Assembly: GCA_003024785.1 (NCBI GenBank)
Contig: PUQB01000076.1
Location: forward strand, 634,131 to 698,130
Direction of reading: 5' to 3'
Length of the DNA: 64,000 bases
DNA from: Selaginella tamariscina
Lineage: Eukaryota > Streptophyta > Lycopodiopsida > Selaginellales > Selaginellaceae
The first letter of the stretch is position 1. Every line of letters begins with the position of its first letter. The position numbers and the translations under genes were made by a program. Of the stretch, positions 32,258 through 44,687 are shown piece by piece. The notes under the pieces were generated by a model that worked only from the letters and a program-made list of their open reading frames with translations, searched no databases and had not been told where the DNA came from.

Positions 32258-33538
32258 ATGACAATGAATATGGAGATGGCTTTTAGCATTATTGCTACTG
32301 CTATTGATGCACAAACGAAGTTGTTGGAGCGTTTTATTGAGGGTTCATCCTCATCTTCCCCGCCTGAGCCTCCTGCCGGGGGATCTGCTTCTAGTGCTCC
32401 TTTGTCTGCTTCACATGCCACAAATCCAAGGGTTCGACCCGATCTTTTTGTGGTGATCCGGGAGATGATGTATACCACTGGTTTGATCATTTCCAGGTTA
32501 TTGTTCGTTACCATGGTTGGGATGAAGCTCGTACTCTAAGAGAATTCCCTACATGTTTAGAAGGCCCTGCGCTCAAGTGGTATAATGGATTGGCTACGGA
32601 GACTCAAGTCAATAGTAATCGGTTGACGGAATGCCTCAAACGTACGTTTGGCAAAGTTGAGGATTCAGATGATGCTTTCCAACAACTGCATGCGATACGA
32701 CAACATCCTGGTGAGTCTGTTATGCGGTTCAGTATTAGGTTCGGGGATTTAGCTCGGCGTGCATATCCTAACATGCCTGAGCCCATTAAGCTCGGTATGT
32801 TATGGCCAACTATGCGACCCGAACTTGTTCGATTCGTTCGAACTCTTCGTCCTACCACATTGGAGGAAGCTTTTGCACTAGCTCAACGATTTGAGTTGGT
32901 GCCTGGTGAGGGCCGTGGTCCCCTTGGGTTACCTGCTCCTCCTATTCAGCGTGCTGATCCAATGGAGGTTGACGCTGCTGCATATGTGCCCGCACGACAA
33001 GCCTTTCGTGGTCGACCTCGGGGCCCACCCCGTGGACCACCTCCACGAAATCGTCCTGCATTTGCTCCAGTTCTTGCCCGTGGTGGTCAAAATCCACGGA
33101 TTCATGACAGGAGGAATCGGAACAATGCAGGTCAACCCAATCAAGTTCATTGCTGGGCCTGTTGGGCACCTGGACATACTTGACGGGCATGCGATGTGTA
33201 TCCTGATTGGCGTCCATCACATCCAGGCTGGCGACCATATGTTTCGGATGGTGTACCTGTGGCGGCCATTATGTCTGATGATGAGCTTCCAGATGATGAC
33301 GCTTCTCTTGCGGGTGGATATGTTGCGGAAAACCAGTAATCGTAAGGGCGACGGAGGGATCCCATGCGATGGAAACTCCACCTCCATGCTTTTTCCGCTA
33401 TGCCCACCAAATCATCCAGTTTTCACATTTTCTGCACAAGTGAATGATGTTTCAGTCACAGTACTTGTGGATACAGGATCTAGTATGTCTTCCATAACTA
33501 CTTCTCTGGCGCATCGGTGCTCATTACCCTTAAGATGA
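32258..33538 (+). pseudogene. gag (with zinc knuckle and protease start) of copy 1, broken
   Basis: Gag begins at ATG 32258 (MTMNMEMAFSII) with a Ser/Pro-rich segment, then a capsid-like retrotransposon gag region (FGKVEDSDDAFQQL, MRFSIRFGDLARRAYP) at 32590-32890. An Arg/Pro-rich stretch leads to a zinc knuckle at about 33150 (CWACWAPGHT), where TGA truncates it. The frame also changes near 32540. The protease motif VLVDTGSSMS lies at 33460-33490 in another frame. It is degenerate. Confidence 0.8.
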
Positions 33539-33540
33539 GC

Positions 33541-36019
33541 AGATAAGGTCTTGCACATTTTATATGGTAATGGACAGTCTTGTGCAGTATCACAGTACAC
33601 CACTTCAACTACGCTGGTTATGGGTGCCAACTGTAAGTTTCCCTCTGGGTCTCTTAGGGTTGTTCCTTCCCAAGTCTTTGACATCATTCTAGGATGTGAT
33701 TGGTTAAAGCAGTCGAAAGGTACATATGATTTTTCACTCTCTCCTCCTGTATTATGCTTGGAGTCTGTGTCTTTGCAGTTTGTTCCTTTACATCCAGAGA
33801 AGTTTGTTGCTGTTTGTATCACGCATACAGCTCCTTTGATTCCGGTCTTGGGGTGGTGTTCATCTCAACAGGTTCAAATGCCGGATCCGTCACCTGAGTG
33901 TTGAGCACACTGCATCGAACAACTTAAGAAACAGTATGCAAGTTTGTTCAAATTTGATCTGTCCCAAGGTGCACGTGTGAAGACTCGACACTGTATACCC
34001 ACCTGCAATGCAAAGCCTTTCAAAGTCCCGGTTTGACGCAGGTCACCAAAGGAGTTATCAGCCATGTGAACAGCTATTACTGATATGATTGGTAAACAAG
34101 TGTGTCGTCCGTCACGGAGTCCATGGGCATGTGAACCTCATTTGGTTCCCAAGCCTGATGGATCTCTCCGATTTTGTGTGGATTACCGACCTCTTAACGA
34201 TGTTACCATCAAAGATGTCTATCCACTTCTAAACTCTGCCGATCTATTAGATCGTTTGGGTCAGAGTCGATGGTTTACTAAGTTGGATTTGGCATTAGGA
34301 TATTGACAGGTTCCTATGGCTGAGGAGGATATTCCAAAAACGGCCTTTCGGACACCATTTGGTCTTTACGAGTTTTTGGTCATGCCTTTTGGATTGACTT
34401 CAGCTCCTGCCACCTTTCAACGCATGATGGATGAGCTTCTTTCCGATATGCCTAATATCACTGCCGATTTTTGACGATGTGCTCATTCATGGGTCTGGTT
34501 CTTGGGAGGATCATATTCGTGATGTACGGCGCGTTCTTGATCGATTTCGAGAAGTTGGCCTGAAGTTGAAACTTGAAAAATGTGTGTTTGGTTCGACCGA
34601 CACCACTTACTTGGGTTACCGTATATCTCGAGAGGGTTTACAGGTGGATCCAATAAAGTTGCAAGCTGTTCGAGAGTTCCCTTGTCCCCGTATCGTACAG
34701 GAAGTCCAGCGTTTCTTGAGCACGGTGCAGTACTTGAGTCGATTCATCGATCATCTCACTGATCGAACTGCCCCTCTTCGGGAGTTAGTTCGTCCACATG
34801 TATCTTTCATGTGGACTCGCAAGTGTCAGCAGGCATTTGACCAGTTAAAAGAGTTCCTGACAACTCCACCATTACTTCAATACCCAGATTTTACTCGTTC
34901 GTTCATTTTACAAGTAGATGCCTCAGATGTTGGTATTGGTGGTGTATTGATGCAAACTGATGCTGTGTAGATTCTTCAATTCGACACCCGGTGGCTTACA
35001 TTAGTCGAGTACTCACGCCGACTGAGCAGAATTATTCCACTACTGAAAAAGAATGCCTTGCTGCTATTTGGGGTTTTGAATGACTTCATGCCTACTTACA
35101 TGGGAGTGAAACACTTTTGGAGTGTGATCATGCTGCTATCACTTCCTTATTAAAACAGAAGAATTTAGTGGGTCGCGTAGCCAGATGGGCATTACGTCTC
35201 CAAGTATATAACTTTAAGGTGGTGCACAGGCCTAGGCGAACAATGGTGGATGCAGATGCACTTTCTCGAGCACCCCTCTCCGATTCCACTTTGCCTGCTC
35301 ATGTAGTAGCTACAACGTTCGGTTTGATACAAGCCCCTCAGGTATTCGATGCCGACTTACCATCCTTGGAACAGTGGCAGGATGCTCAAAAACATGAACC
35401 ATGGACGAGGCAATTACGCGATGCGTTTGCAAATCCGTCTTTTGAACCTCGGTTTCGACAATATCATGCTCAATTTCGACTTCAAGATGGTTTATTGTAT
35501 TTTATTGGGACAAATCCAGAGGACAGATGGCGTTTGGCTGTACCCTCTACATATGTTCCACACCTTCTTCGAGCATATCATGATTCACCTATTGTTGGAG
35601 GTCATCTTGGTCACCAACGAGTGTTGAAGAAGCTGTGCCAATCATTTTATTGGCCCAGCATGCGTGGTGATGTGATTAGGTATATTCAAAGCTGTCCCAC
35701 TTGTCAAACTCAGAATTCCTCTATGACTCGGGCCATGGGGTGTTGGAATCCATCAATGTCTCTCGCCCTTTTGAGTTAATTGCAGTGGATTTAATGGGAC
35801 CTTTTCCACGTTCTTCTCAAGGTAACCAGTACATCATTGTTGTAGTGGTTTTGCAGCATTCTTGTCCAAAGCGGATGTTATCAGACAATGGCCCCGCTTT
35901 CATTGCAGAGGTATTCCGAGTGTTGTGTGAGAGGTTAGGGGTAAAACATTCATTTGCCTCTTCGTATCATCCACAAACTGATAGTTTGGTGGAGCGATTG
36001 AATCGGACCTTCAAGGTAT
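33541..36019 (+). pseudogene. pol (RT, RNase H, integrase N-part) of copy 1, broken
   Basis: The reverse transcriptase region (about 34085-34500) has [21 protein letters not shown] followed by a TGA where copy 2 has Trp, and a damaged active site with DDVLIHG. RNase H lies near 34900-35160 and carries ILQVDASDVGIGGVL. Integrase zinc-finger residues are seen at 35590-35710 (GHLGHQRV, CPTCQTQ), and the DDE core continues to 36014, where the nested insertion cuts it. Multiple stops make it a pseudogene. Confidence 0.82.
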
Positions 36020-37336
36020 TGTCATAGTTTTTACTATGACTCAACCCTTTTCTTTGGACGTTGACTGTTGTTACCTACTGTACTATGTTGATAAGCCCTA
36101 GGTGTAGAAGAAACAGGCCCGCTTAGTGCACTTGGATATTTAGTGATGGTCCGGCCGGGTGTCATTAGGTATTTGCAAGAAACTCTAGGCGAAGCTAGCA
36201 CTTTCATCTAGAAAACTCTTACCTTGGTTTTCCGTGTCCCGGTTGGATTAATGGCTAGTTCCGGTGAGTTCGGCATGTCGGATATGCTTAGAAATACCCC
36301 CAGGTTTGACAGGTTAGGGTTTAGGGGTCGATGGATAACTCACCAAGTATGTTCCCTCTGGGAATGAGATTTCAGTGCTAGCCCACTTATGTAAACAGGA
36401 AAACAAAGGGGGCCTCTGTCACATAAATAAGGTAGTATATAGGAGTGAGGGTTTCTGGTTCATGACTGAGCTCGTTACTCTTCTCCTGGTGTAAGCTCTA
36501 GCTTGTGTCGTCAAGGCACAACCCTCTGTTGTGCCGCCCTAACTTCCAGATGCCAGGGGTACGTACCACCTTCGGGGTAGCTTACCTTTAACGTTGACGA
36601 ATCCATGCCTGAGAGGTCTTGTCGGAATGCACGTTCCAAGAGGCAGAGGTTGAGGCTTGTCTCCAGCCTCCTCCTCAATGTCAAGCTAGGTGTAGCACTC
36701 ACGGCCAAGCAAGGCACATCCGTGTCCTTGTCCAACTGTGAGCGTGGGATCTTGTTTGACAGGTTCATGTTACTTGGTTCCTGAGGGTTCATTGAGGGGT
36801 TCTAGAGTCGGCATTTAGGAGCCACGTTTGTGGCACTTGGTGCAACTCTTGAATCTAAGGGCTATGGCATGATACCCACATTAGGGAAGGCAGTGTCACA
36901 TGGAGATGTGACACTGGGCTAAACGTCACATGGTGCAACGCCTGAGGCACGCCCTTTGGGGTTATGTCATAGGCTTGTCGCCAAGGGGTTGGATACTTTA
37001 GCAAACAGACATGCTTGTGCTTACACTAGGGTGCTAAACCTTGGGCATCCGCTCAAGGGAGGTTAGGTCTCATAACTAAGTGTGCTTTGGCACACTTGGC
37101 TAGGGGAGTGTTCTCCTTGGAATTCAAGGGTTGAACAACCTAAACATGTTAGCAGGAGCCCTTTCGCAAAGCACTCGCAAGGTCATGTGCTTAGGGTTAT
37201 CCCAAACCTAGCCTTAGGGAGTTTGCTTAGTAAAACACTCGTGTCCGCCTACGGTGCACACTCGTGTCCTCACTAAGTACTAGCCCTAGGTCTAGGGTAT
37301 AATTTGGCCACTCAAACCCTTAAGGGTTAGTCGTGG

Positions 37337-38311
37337 TGTCAGAGTTTTTACCTGGTGCCACAAAGGCGGCTTGCCAGGTGCCAACCCTGGAATCCCCTCT
37401 CTGGAAACCCCACGGAATCTGGTAAAGTAACCCGTATTAGGAACCCAACCCTTAGGAACTTAAACCCTAACTGACCAAGTCCACGAACGAGACTCACCTT
37501 GTGAATCAGGATGCACGGACTGGCCGAGTTATAGGTGTTGTTCCTAGCTTGGCGTGGTTGAGGCGGCCGGAGCAAGGCCTCAACCACTAGTTCTGCGGAA
37601 CGTGAACTCGGGCAATACCTTTGAGCTTGCGAGCAGGTTTTCGGACCAAGGAATTGGCTAACTCCTTGGAAGTGACGTGCCCTTGTCTCAAAGGCAAGAT
37701 CCTGCCAACGATAAGGATAGTCTAACCCTAGGGTGGGTTGTACCCCTGTCGTGTGGAAGTTTGGGCGGCACAACAGAGGGTTGCACCTTGACGACACAAG
37801 CTTAGCTTGCACCGGTAGGAGGTTAACGAGCTCTCTTTTGAACCCAGGAAGCCTCACTACATATACTCTACCTTATTTATGTGACGGACCCCCCCCCCCC
37901 TGTTTACCTAAATGAGTAAGTGGGCTGGCACGGAAATGCCAGCCCTTAGAGAAAATGGTTGTCCTAACCTAATCCTAAACCTAACCCCTAGGGGGGGGTT
38001 TAGGACGTGGGGTTAGGGCAACCCTAGGGTTAGGTCAACCCTAGGGGTGTCCCTAACCCTTATTTTGACAAGCTATAATCAGAAGAACCCTAACCTGGAA
38101 CGTCAAAAGGGGAGGGTTCTCTAAATGGAAGTGCTAGCTTCGCCTAGAGTTTCTTGCAAATACCTAACGACACCCGGCCGGACCATCACTAGATACCCAA
38201 GTGCACTATGCGGGCCTGTTTCTTCTACATCTAGGGTTCGTCACATAATCCAGTAGGTAACAACAGTCAAACCCCAAAGTAAAGGGTCGAGTCATAGTAA
38301 AAACTATGACA
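37337..38311 (-). repeat. 3' LTR of chromovirus
   Basis: Read on the minus strand it begins TGTCATAGTTTTTACTATGAC, a hairpin-forming terminus, and ends CTCTGACA. It holds an 11-C tract near 37890 and many CCCTAA/CCCTAGG-like motifs between about 37970 and 38065, resembling degenerate plant telomere repeats. The pair at 43710 is almost identical. Confidence 0.93.
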
Positions 38312-38313
38312 CA

Positions 38314-38325
38314 CTCCCCGCCTTT
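38314..38325 (-). other. polypurine tract of chromovirus
   Basis: On the minus strand the sequence AAAGGCGGGGAG lies two bases before the 3' LTR, where the plus-strand primer for reverse transcription is expected. Confidence 0.7.
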
Positions 38326-38689
38326 GAAAATGTCAACGTCCTCGTTGACGTCTAACTCCAAGACTAGACTAGGTTAGGAAAAATTAACTGAAAACTAACG
38401 CTAATCACTCTATGCGGAGTCAGCAAAAAGTTCACAAGTTTTATTACCCCCCTTGCATTACGCGAAGCCAAATACTTCAGAACCGTCGTTCACTGAGTGA
38501 GAACTCAGCTGCCGGAGGTACCACCTGCGACAAGAAGTCATTTGGAGACCTTTTGCACGTCTGCAAAGTCTGTCACCCGACACAGACAACAAGTTAGTTA
38601 ATTTCTTTTAGTTAACTAGAATTTATATCGGAGGCCTCTAGTTAATGTTGTCTGTCGGCCCCTAGGTTAAGAAGAAATAACTTTATTCC

Positions 38690-41552
38690 TTAATTAGTTT
38701 GAGACCTTGCCTCAAACTCATTCACCAACTCCATCGCGTTTTGTAGATTCTCCAATGGTTCCCATGTCGATTCGCACGCTGGATAGCCTTTCCATTTGAC
38801 GAGATACTCAAACTTACGTTTTCGCGGTCCATAAACCTTCCTTTTGCCCAATATGGATTCGACTTCGTACTCCGTACCTTCATGAACCAGCTCAGGGGGC
38901 GGACGTAAGTTTTCATATCTTTGCGGATGTTTCTCATCTTTGTGGAATGGCTCGAGCAAATTGACATGAAACACATTGTGTATTGTTCCCAACTCGGAGG
39001 AAGATCCAACTCATAAGCCACTTTCCCTACTTGCTTCACCACCTTGTATGGACCTATGTAGTGCGATAGAAACTTCCTCGAAAGAGTCATTGGAACCTTC
39101 AGGTTTTTGGTACTCAACAATACCATATCCCCAACCTGATACTCTACATCCCGCCGATGCTTATCGTACTGCTGACGATACCTTTCCTGTGCTGCAGCCA
39201 TCGCTTGACGAGCAGCTTCCCATGTTCGATACAATTGTCCCGTGAACTCTGCTACAGATGGAACTCGATTGCTATCGTCTTTCGGTAACACCATACTCTG
39301 AGGAATACCACCCTTATTCCCAGTTAACACTTCCATCGGGCTACATCCGATTGCAGTGTGCATCGAGTTATTGTAACATATCTCAGCCATATCTAAGTGT
39401 TCAGCCCAATCAAGTTGAACATAGCATCTGAGATAGTCCTCGACTTGTCGGTTTACCCTCTCCGTCTGACCATCCGTTTGTGGATGATAAGCCGTACTAA
39501 ACCTCAGCATCGTCCCAAATTGCTTGAACAACGTTCCCCAAAACTTGCCAGTAAATCGAGGATCCCGTCTGAGATCATCGTTTCCGGTAGCCCTCGCACT
39601 CTTACGACTTCGTGGAAGAACAACTTTGCTGCTTGTTTTGCATTCACTGTCTCTACAGTTGGAATGAAATGAGCAACCTTTGAAAATCGATCGACCACCA
39701 CCATAAGAGCATGAAACCACAAGATTTTTGGCAATCCCATGATAAAGTCCAAAGTAACACTTTGAAATGGCCGCTCTGGAATCGGTATACATTGTAACTT
39801 CCCAGCTCGTTTTTGCGAACGACTTTTCACTTGTTGACATGTGGGGCATGTCTTGACATACTTGGCAACATCGTCTATCATACCCGGCCAATAGAATCCC
39901 TGTTTCAACAAAGCCAACGTCTTGTGCCTTCCACCATGCCCTGCCAAAGGAACGTCGTGATGCTCTCTTAATAGCCTCTCCCTCCATGTCCCTTCTGGAA
40001 CATAGAGTCTCTTTTCTTTATAATAAAGAACTCCATCTCGTACTGCAAAATGGGCCTGTTTGAGTGCATCCATTCGACTTTCTATTCCTGCTGGAATATT
40101 ACCATCTCTTCGTAATTGATGAACTTGTTTCCTCTTTGCCACCAGGCTCAAAGCTTCCTTGGCAAACTTGTCCTGAGGATACGCCGTCACAAATTCATCC
40201 ACCAAAGTTGACACGGGTGCTGACATAATACGAAGATGACCCTTTCTACTGAGTGCATCAGCTACCACATTGTCCTTTCCCGCCTTATGTCTGATTTCAG
40301 GCTGAAATCGTGCCAACTTCTGCTGCCATCTAGCATACTTTGGTGATAGCTTCGGCTGCGTTTCAAAATACCTTAGAGTTACACTATCTGTCCAAACCAC
40401 AGTGCCATGACTTGGAAGATAATGACGCCAATACTCCAAGGAAGCAACAATAGCATACATCTCCTTTTCGTGGTAGGCCATCGAGTTTGCGCGGCATCTA
40501 ACTTCTTCGAGAAAAGGACACTGGATGTCCTTTTGTTGCAATACACCACCAATTGCAAAGTCGGAAGCGTCACATTCTACTTCAAAGGGATCTTCAAAGA
40601 TGGGCAACTGCAAAACTGGCTCAGAAGAGATAGCCTCTTTGAGTTTGACGAATGCACGTTGGCACTCTGGAGTCCAATGCCATGGAATGTTCTTCGTAAG
40701 ATCTGTCAATGGGGCCGCTATTTCTGAGTAACCCTTTATGAATCTTCGGTAATACCCTGTCAGACCAAGAAATGATCTAACTTCATGCACGTCTTTTAAG
40801 GTCATCCACTCAGTAATAGCTTGAATTTTCTTTGGGTCCATGGCAACCTCCCCACCTGAGATCAAGTGTCCCAAGAAATCTATCTTGGTTTGACCAAATG
40901 CGCACTTGCTTTCTTTAGCATACAACTGGTTCTCTCTCAACCTCTGAAACACTTTTTCTAAGTGTTCCACATGTTCTTCAATTGTCGAACTGAAAACCAG
41001 AATGTCATCAATATACACCACCACGAACTCGTCTAGATAGTCTCTAAACACATCATCCATCATTGTGCAAAAAGTTGCTGGAGCATTGCACAACCCGAAT
41101 GGCAAGACTAGAAACTCAAATGATCCATAACGCGTTCGAAAAGCGGTCTTCTCAATGTCATTCTCTGCTACCCGAATCTGATGGTACCCAGACCTCAAGT
41201 CTATTCTTGAAAAATACTTTGCTTTTGATAGTCTATCAAACAAGTCGTCCACTCGCGGAAGAGGATACTTGTTTTTGATAGTTATCGCGTTCAGTGCTCG
41301 ATAGTCCACACACATTCGCATCGTACCATCCTTTTTCATTACAAACAAGATCGGTGCACCATATGGTGATCGACTAGGTCGAATGTGTCCTCGACCAACC
41401 AATTCCGTCAGCTGTCTCTTCAATTCAATCAACTCTTGAGGATTTAACCGATATGGGGCTCTTGCCGGTGGAGACGAACCTGGCAAAACCTCTATTCTGT
41501 GGTCCACAGCTCGACGTGGAGGTAACTCAGGCGGCAAATCTTCCGGTAACAC
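38690..41552 (-). pseudogene. chromovirus pol: RT, RNase H, integrase, chromodomain (two frame changes)
   Basis: Reverse transcriptase blocks are [29 protein letters not shown] and active site [11 protein letters not shown] (YxDD intact). RNase H follows with [14 protein letters not shown]. The integrase has its zinc finger ([17 protein letters not shown] then CPTCQQVK), DFIMGLP, the DPRFTG block and YHPQTDGQTERVNR, so all three catalytic acids appear present. The C-terminal chromodomain (FEYLVKWKGYP, STWEPLENL) lies at about 38700-38860. Frame changes near 39560 and 38995 each fit a single missing base with conserved sequence on both sides, so the element may be intact in the real genome. 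Confidence 0.88.
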
Positions 41553-41811
41553 ATCCTAAACATGTTCAAGACTTCCAAAATAGGTTCGGAACAGTTCTTG
41601 ACCATCTCCTATTTTGACTTCACCAGTATCCAAAACCATTGCAAGAAACACACGTTCCCGATGTCTAACTGCTTTACGCAACTGAGTCAAGGTAAGGAAC
41701 ATAGGATTCCAATCCTTATCAGTTAGCGTTTCCATTCTGAGCGTGTTTTTCTAATGGCTTCTTTATCTGCTGCAAGCGTGATTCGATTATCTCCGGAACC
41801 CCTCATTTCGA

Positions 41812-43256
41812 TTACATGTTTATGGAACCATTCCATACCCAAACAAAGTCAAACCCCGTCATATTCAAGACAACTAAGTCTAGCTTAGCCTTCCAATCTT
41901 TGATTTGGACAGGAACTGCCCTTGCTATATTATTAGTATTTTGAGAACCTTTGCCAAAATTGATCTTTATTTCACACATCTTTATTACATCCAAATTCAA
42001 TCGACGAGCTAGACTAGTCGATATGAAGTTGTATGTTGCTCCAGTATCGATCATCATTCGGACTCGGTCCCCTCGTATCCTTCCTGTCAAATATAGCAAA
42101 GGGTCAGTTTTGTCTTGAATAGCGAATAAGGCAGGTTGTGTCTGGCACAACATTACCTCTTCTGACTCATCTTCCGGATCTTCAAGCGTTTCTGGTTCAG
42201 CAACTTCCTCTTCTACCATCGCCTTGAAATGTCCTGATTGTTGTGAGGGTGCCGGACACTCTTTAGCAAAATGACCAGGCTTGTTACAATTATAACATTT
42301 CACGACCCCGCCTGCGGAACGCGGGGGAGCAGACTTTGGAGCCGATCCTTTGGTCTGCTGAGGAGGTGGTAACGCCAATGGTTTCCGAAATCCGGTGGGT
42401 CTTGATGTGTCCGAAAACTTGGAACTGCCAACAAAGGGACTTGCACTTCGAATTGATGGCGATTGATCTGGTCGCCTATCAAACCTTCTGAACCCAGACT
42501 TTGGAGGAAACCTCCTTGGTTTAGGTTTTGCTTCCTCCCCTTTGTACAAGTCTTCTAACGACATGCCATAAGCAACCTTTTGAGCTGCCTCTTGACATTC
42601 CCGATAGCTTGTGGGCTTGTACCTTAAGATCTCCCTTCGCGTTTTCTCATTCAAGCTAGCCATGAAGCAACTTCGAGCTTCATCATCGCTCATATTTGGC
42701 ACCAATCGCCGTACACTTTCGAATCGATAAACGTGGTCCATAGGACTTCCCCGAACTCCCTGTTGACAAAGTGCCAGGTCAGCACGCAATCGCAAACCGA
42801 GATCATCCGGCATATACTGCTTTTTGATCTCCTTTTTCATGTGCTTCCAGCTGTTTCGGTATCCACGTTCACCTTCAACAATTCGCCACCAAGTCTTAGC
42901 TTCTTCTTTAAGAAACTGCTTGGCACATGCAACCTTTTCTGTCTTTCTCACGGAAGCAGCCTCGAAATAGCTTTCCATATCATACAACCAGTCATCCAAA
43001 ACCTTGTAATCCTTTGAACCCATGAAATTCGAAGGCTTTACCGGTTTGAATTTACTGGGACCTCCACCAACTACTTCCGTCGAAGAATCTGATTCAGAGG
43101 AACCTGACTCTGAGTCATGCTTCTTCTTCTTTTTCCGTGTGTCTGGTTGCGGAACATCTGGCACTGCCGTATTCGTTGGAATCCGAACGGCAACATTATC
43201 GATTCTGTCATTCAACCCAAGACATCCCCTCGAAGTTCGTTTAGGGCATCCATCAT
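41812..43256 (-). pseudogene. chromovirus gag-protease
   Basis: A 467-codon open stretch (43215-41812) begins LNDRIDNV and contains a Lys-rich and Ser/Asp-rich segment. A retrotransposon gag domain follows (FLKEEAKTWWRIVEG, KKQYMPDDLGLRLR). Next are a zinc knuckle CYNCNKPGHFAKEC at residues about 307-320 and the aspartic protease motif MMIDTGATYNFI near residue 396. The likely start ATG near 43256 (MMDALNELRGD) lies one base out of frame at a GGG run. The frame also breaks between 41812 and 41552, where the protease should join reverse transcriptase. A separate open stretch, 43567-43256, lies upstream in the 5' internal region. Confidence 0.85.
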
Positions 43257-43695
43257 TATTTCACGCCAACCAGGTCGTGCCTAACCCTAGGGGGTCGACC
43301 TGGATCAGCTTCATCCATCTCCTCATTTTGAGCCTCTGCGACAGCCCTCTCTGCCTCAGGCTCTGGTTGCTTTCTTTGCTCATCGTATTGAACCCTAGTT
43401 TCAACACTCGGAGAATATGCTTGGAATATTCCCAATGTTAAGTTGGAAACACCCTGCACAGGTTGTACACCCACACACATCAGCTTAACTAGCATAAGAC
43501 TTTCGGACATACCTAGAATCTCACGCCGACTCACTGAGCAAGTGTTCTCCGAAGTTTGACAACTCACAGGATCAAACTCTCTGCGCAGAATACAGACATG
43601 TTAACCAAAGCGATAGAGTAGATCAAGAATTTAGAGTTATCTAAACATTGAAACACTCTATGACTTAAGGTAGTCCTACTGACCGCAGAGAACTT

Positions 43696-43707
43696 GCTCC
43701 GATACCA
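43696..43707 (-). other. primer binding site of chromovirus
   Basis: TGGTATCGGAGC begins two bases after the 5' LTR end on the minus strand. It differs by one base from the common plant initiator-Met primer site TGGTATCAGAGC, so tRNA-iMet priming is likely. Confidence 0.8.
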
Positions 43708-43709
43708 AT

Positions 43710-44687
43710 TGTCAGAGTTTTTACCTGGTGCCACAAAGGCGGCTTGCCAGGTGCCAACCCTGGAATCCCCTCTCTGGAAACCCCACGGAATCTGGTAAAG
43801 TAACCCGTATTAGGAACCCAACCCTTAGGAACTAAACCCTAACTGACCAAGTCCACGAACGAGACTCACCTTGTGAATCAGGATGCACGGACTAGCCGAG
43901 TTATAGGTGTTGTTCCTAGCTTGGCGTGGTTGAGGCGGCCGGAGCAAGGCCTCAACCACTAGTTCTGCGGAACGTGAACTCGGGCAATACCTTTGAGCTT
44001 GCGAGCAGGTTTTCGGACCAAGGAATCTGGCTAACTCCTTGGAAGTGACGTGCCCTTGTCTCAAAGGCAAGATCCTGCCAACGATAAGGATAGTCTAACC
44101 CTAGGGTGGGTTGTACCCCTGTCGTGTGGAAGTTTGGGCGGCACAACAGAGGGTTGCACCTTGACGACACAAGCTTAGCTTGCACCGGTAGGAGGTTAAC
44201 GAGCTCTCTTTTGAACCCAGGAAGCCTCACTACATATACTCTACCTTATTTATGTGACGGACCCCCCCCCCCCTGTTTACCTAAATGAGTAAGTGGGCTG
44301 GCACGGAAATGCCAGCCCTTAGAGAAAATGGTTGTCCTAACCTAACCTAAACCTAACCCCTAGGGGGGGGTTTAGGACGTGGGGTTAGGGCAACCCTAGG
44401 GTTAGGTCAACCCTAGGGGTGTCCCTAACCCTTAATTTTGACAAGCTATAATCAGCGAAGAACTCTAACCGGAACGTCAAAACGGGGGAGGGTTCTCTAA
44501 ATGGAAGTGCTAGCTTCGCCTAGAGTTTCTTGCAAATACCTAATGACACCCGGCCGGACCATCACTAGATACCCAAGTGCACTATGCGGGCCTGTTTCTT
44601 CTACATCTAGGGTTCGTCACATAATCCAGTAGGTAACAACACTCAAACCCCAAAGTAAAGGGTCGAGTCATAATAAAAACTATGACA
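43710..44687 (-). repeat. 5' LTR of chromovirus
   Basis: This is the 978-base partner of the LTR at 37337, with the same termini, CCCTAA-like motifs and C tract. Minus-strand transcription would start in this copy. Most differences between the two LTRs are one-base length changes in runs. Confidence 0.93.

Larger units (their letters stand above)
37337..44687 (-). mobile_element. chromodomain Ty3/gypsy retrotransposon (chromovirus), near complete
   Basis: A 7,351-base element on the minus strand has LTRs of 975 and 978 bases and an internal region with gag-protease and pol. The pol reading ends with a chromodomain, which defines chromoviruses. A primer site with the initiator-Met-like sequence TGGTATCGGAGC follows the 5' LTR and a G-rich polypurine tract precedes the 3' LTR. 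By eye the LTRs differ by about six substitutions and about eight one- or two-base indels, so insertion is recent. The coding region changes frame about four times by single bases. Flanks are cgtgg (left) and tgtgg (right), shared gtgg. Assignment to a chromovirus clade (for example Tcn1-like, reported from mosses and lycophytes) needs a tree. Confidence 0.93.

Noticed and set aside
37348..37857. 170-codon minus-strand open stretch in the chromovirus LTR
   Set aside because: It repeats in broken form in the other LTR (43952-44230 and 43825-44070) and resembles no protein; chance opening in LTR sequence is likely.
37890..37901. C-run as a possible assembly gap or origin element
   Set aside because: The same run occurs in both LTR copies, so it is part of the LTR sequence, though its exact length is unreliable.
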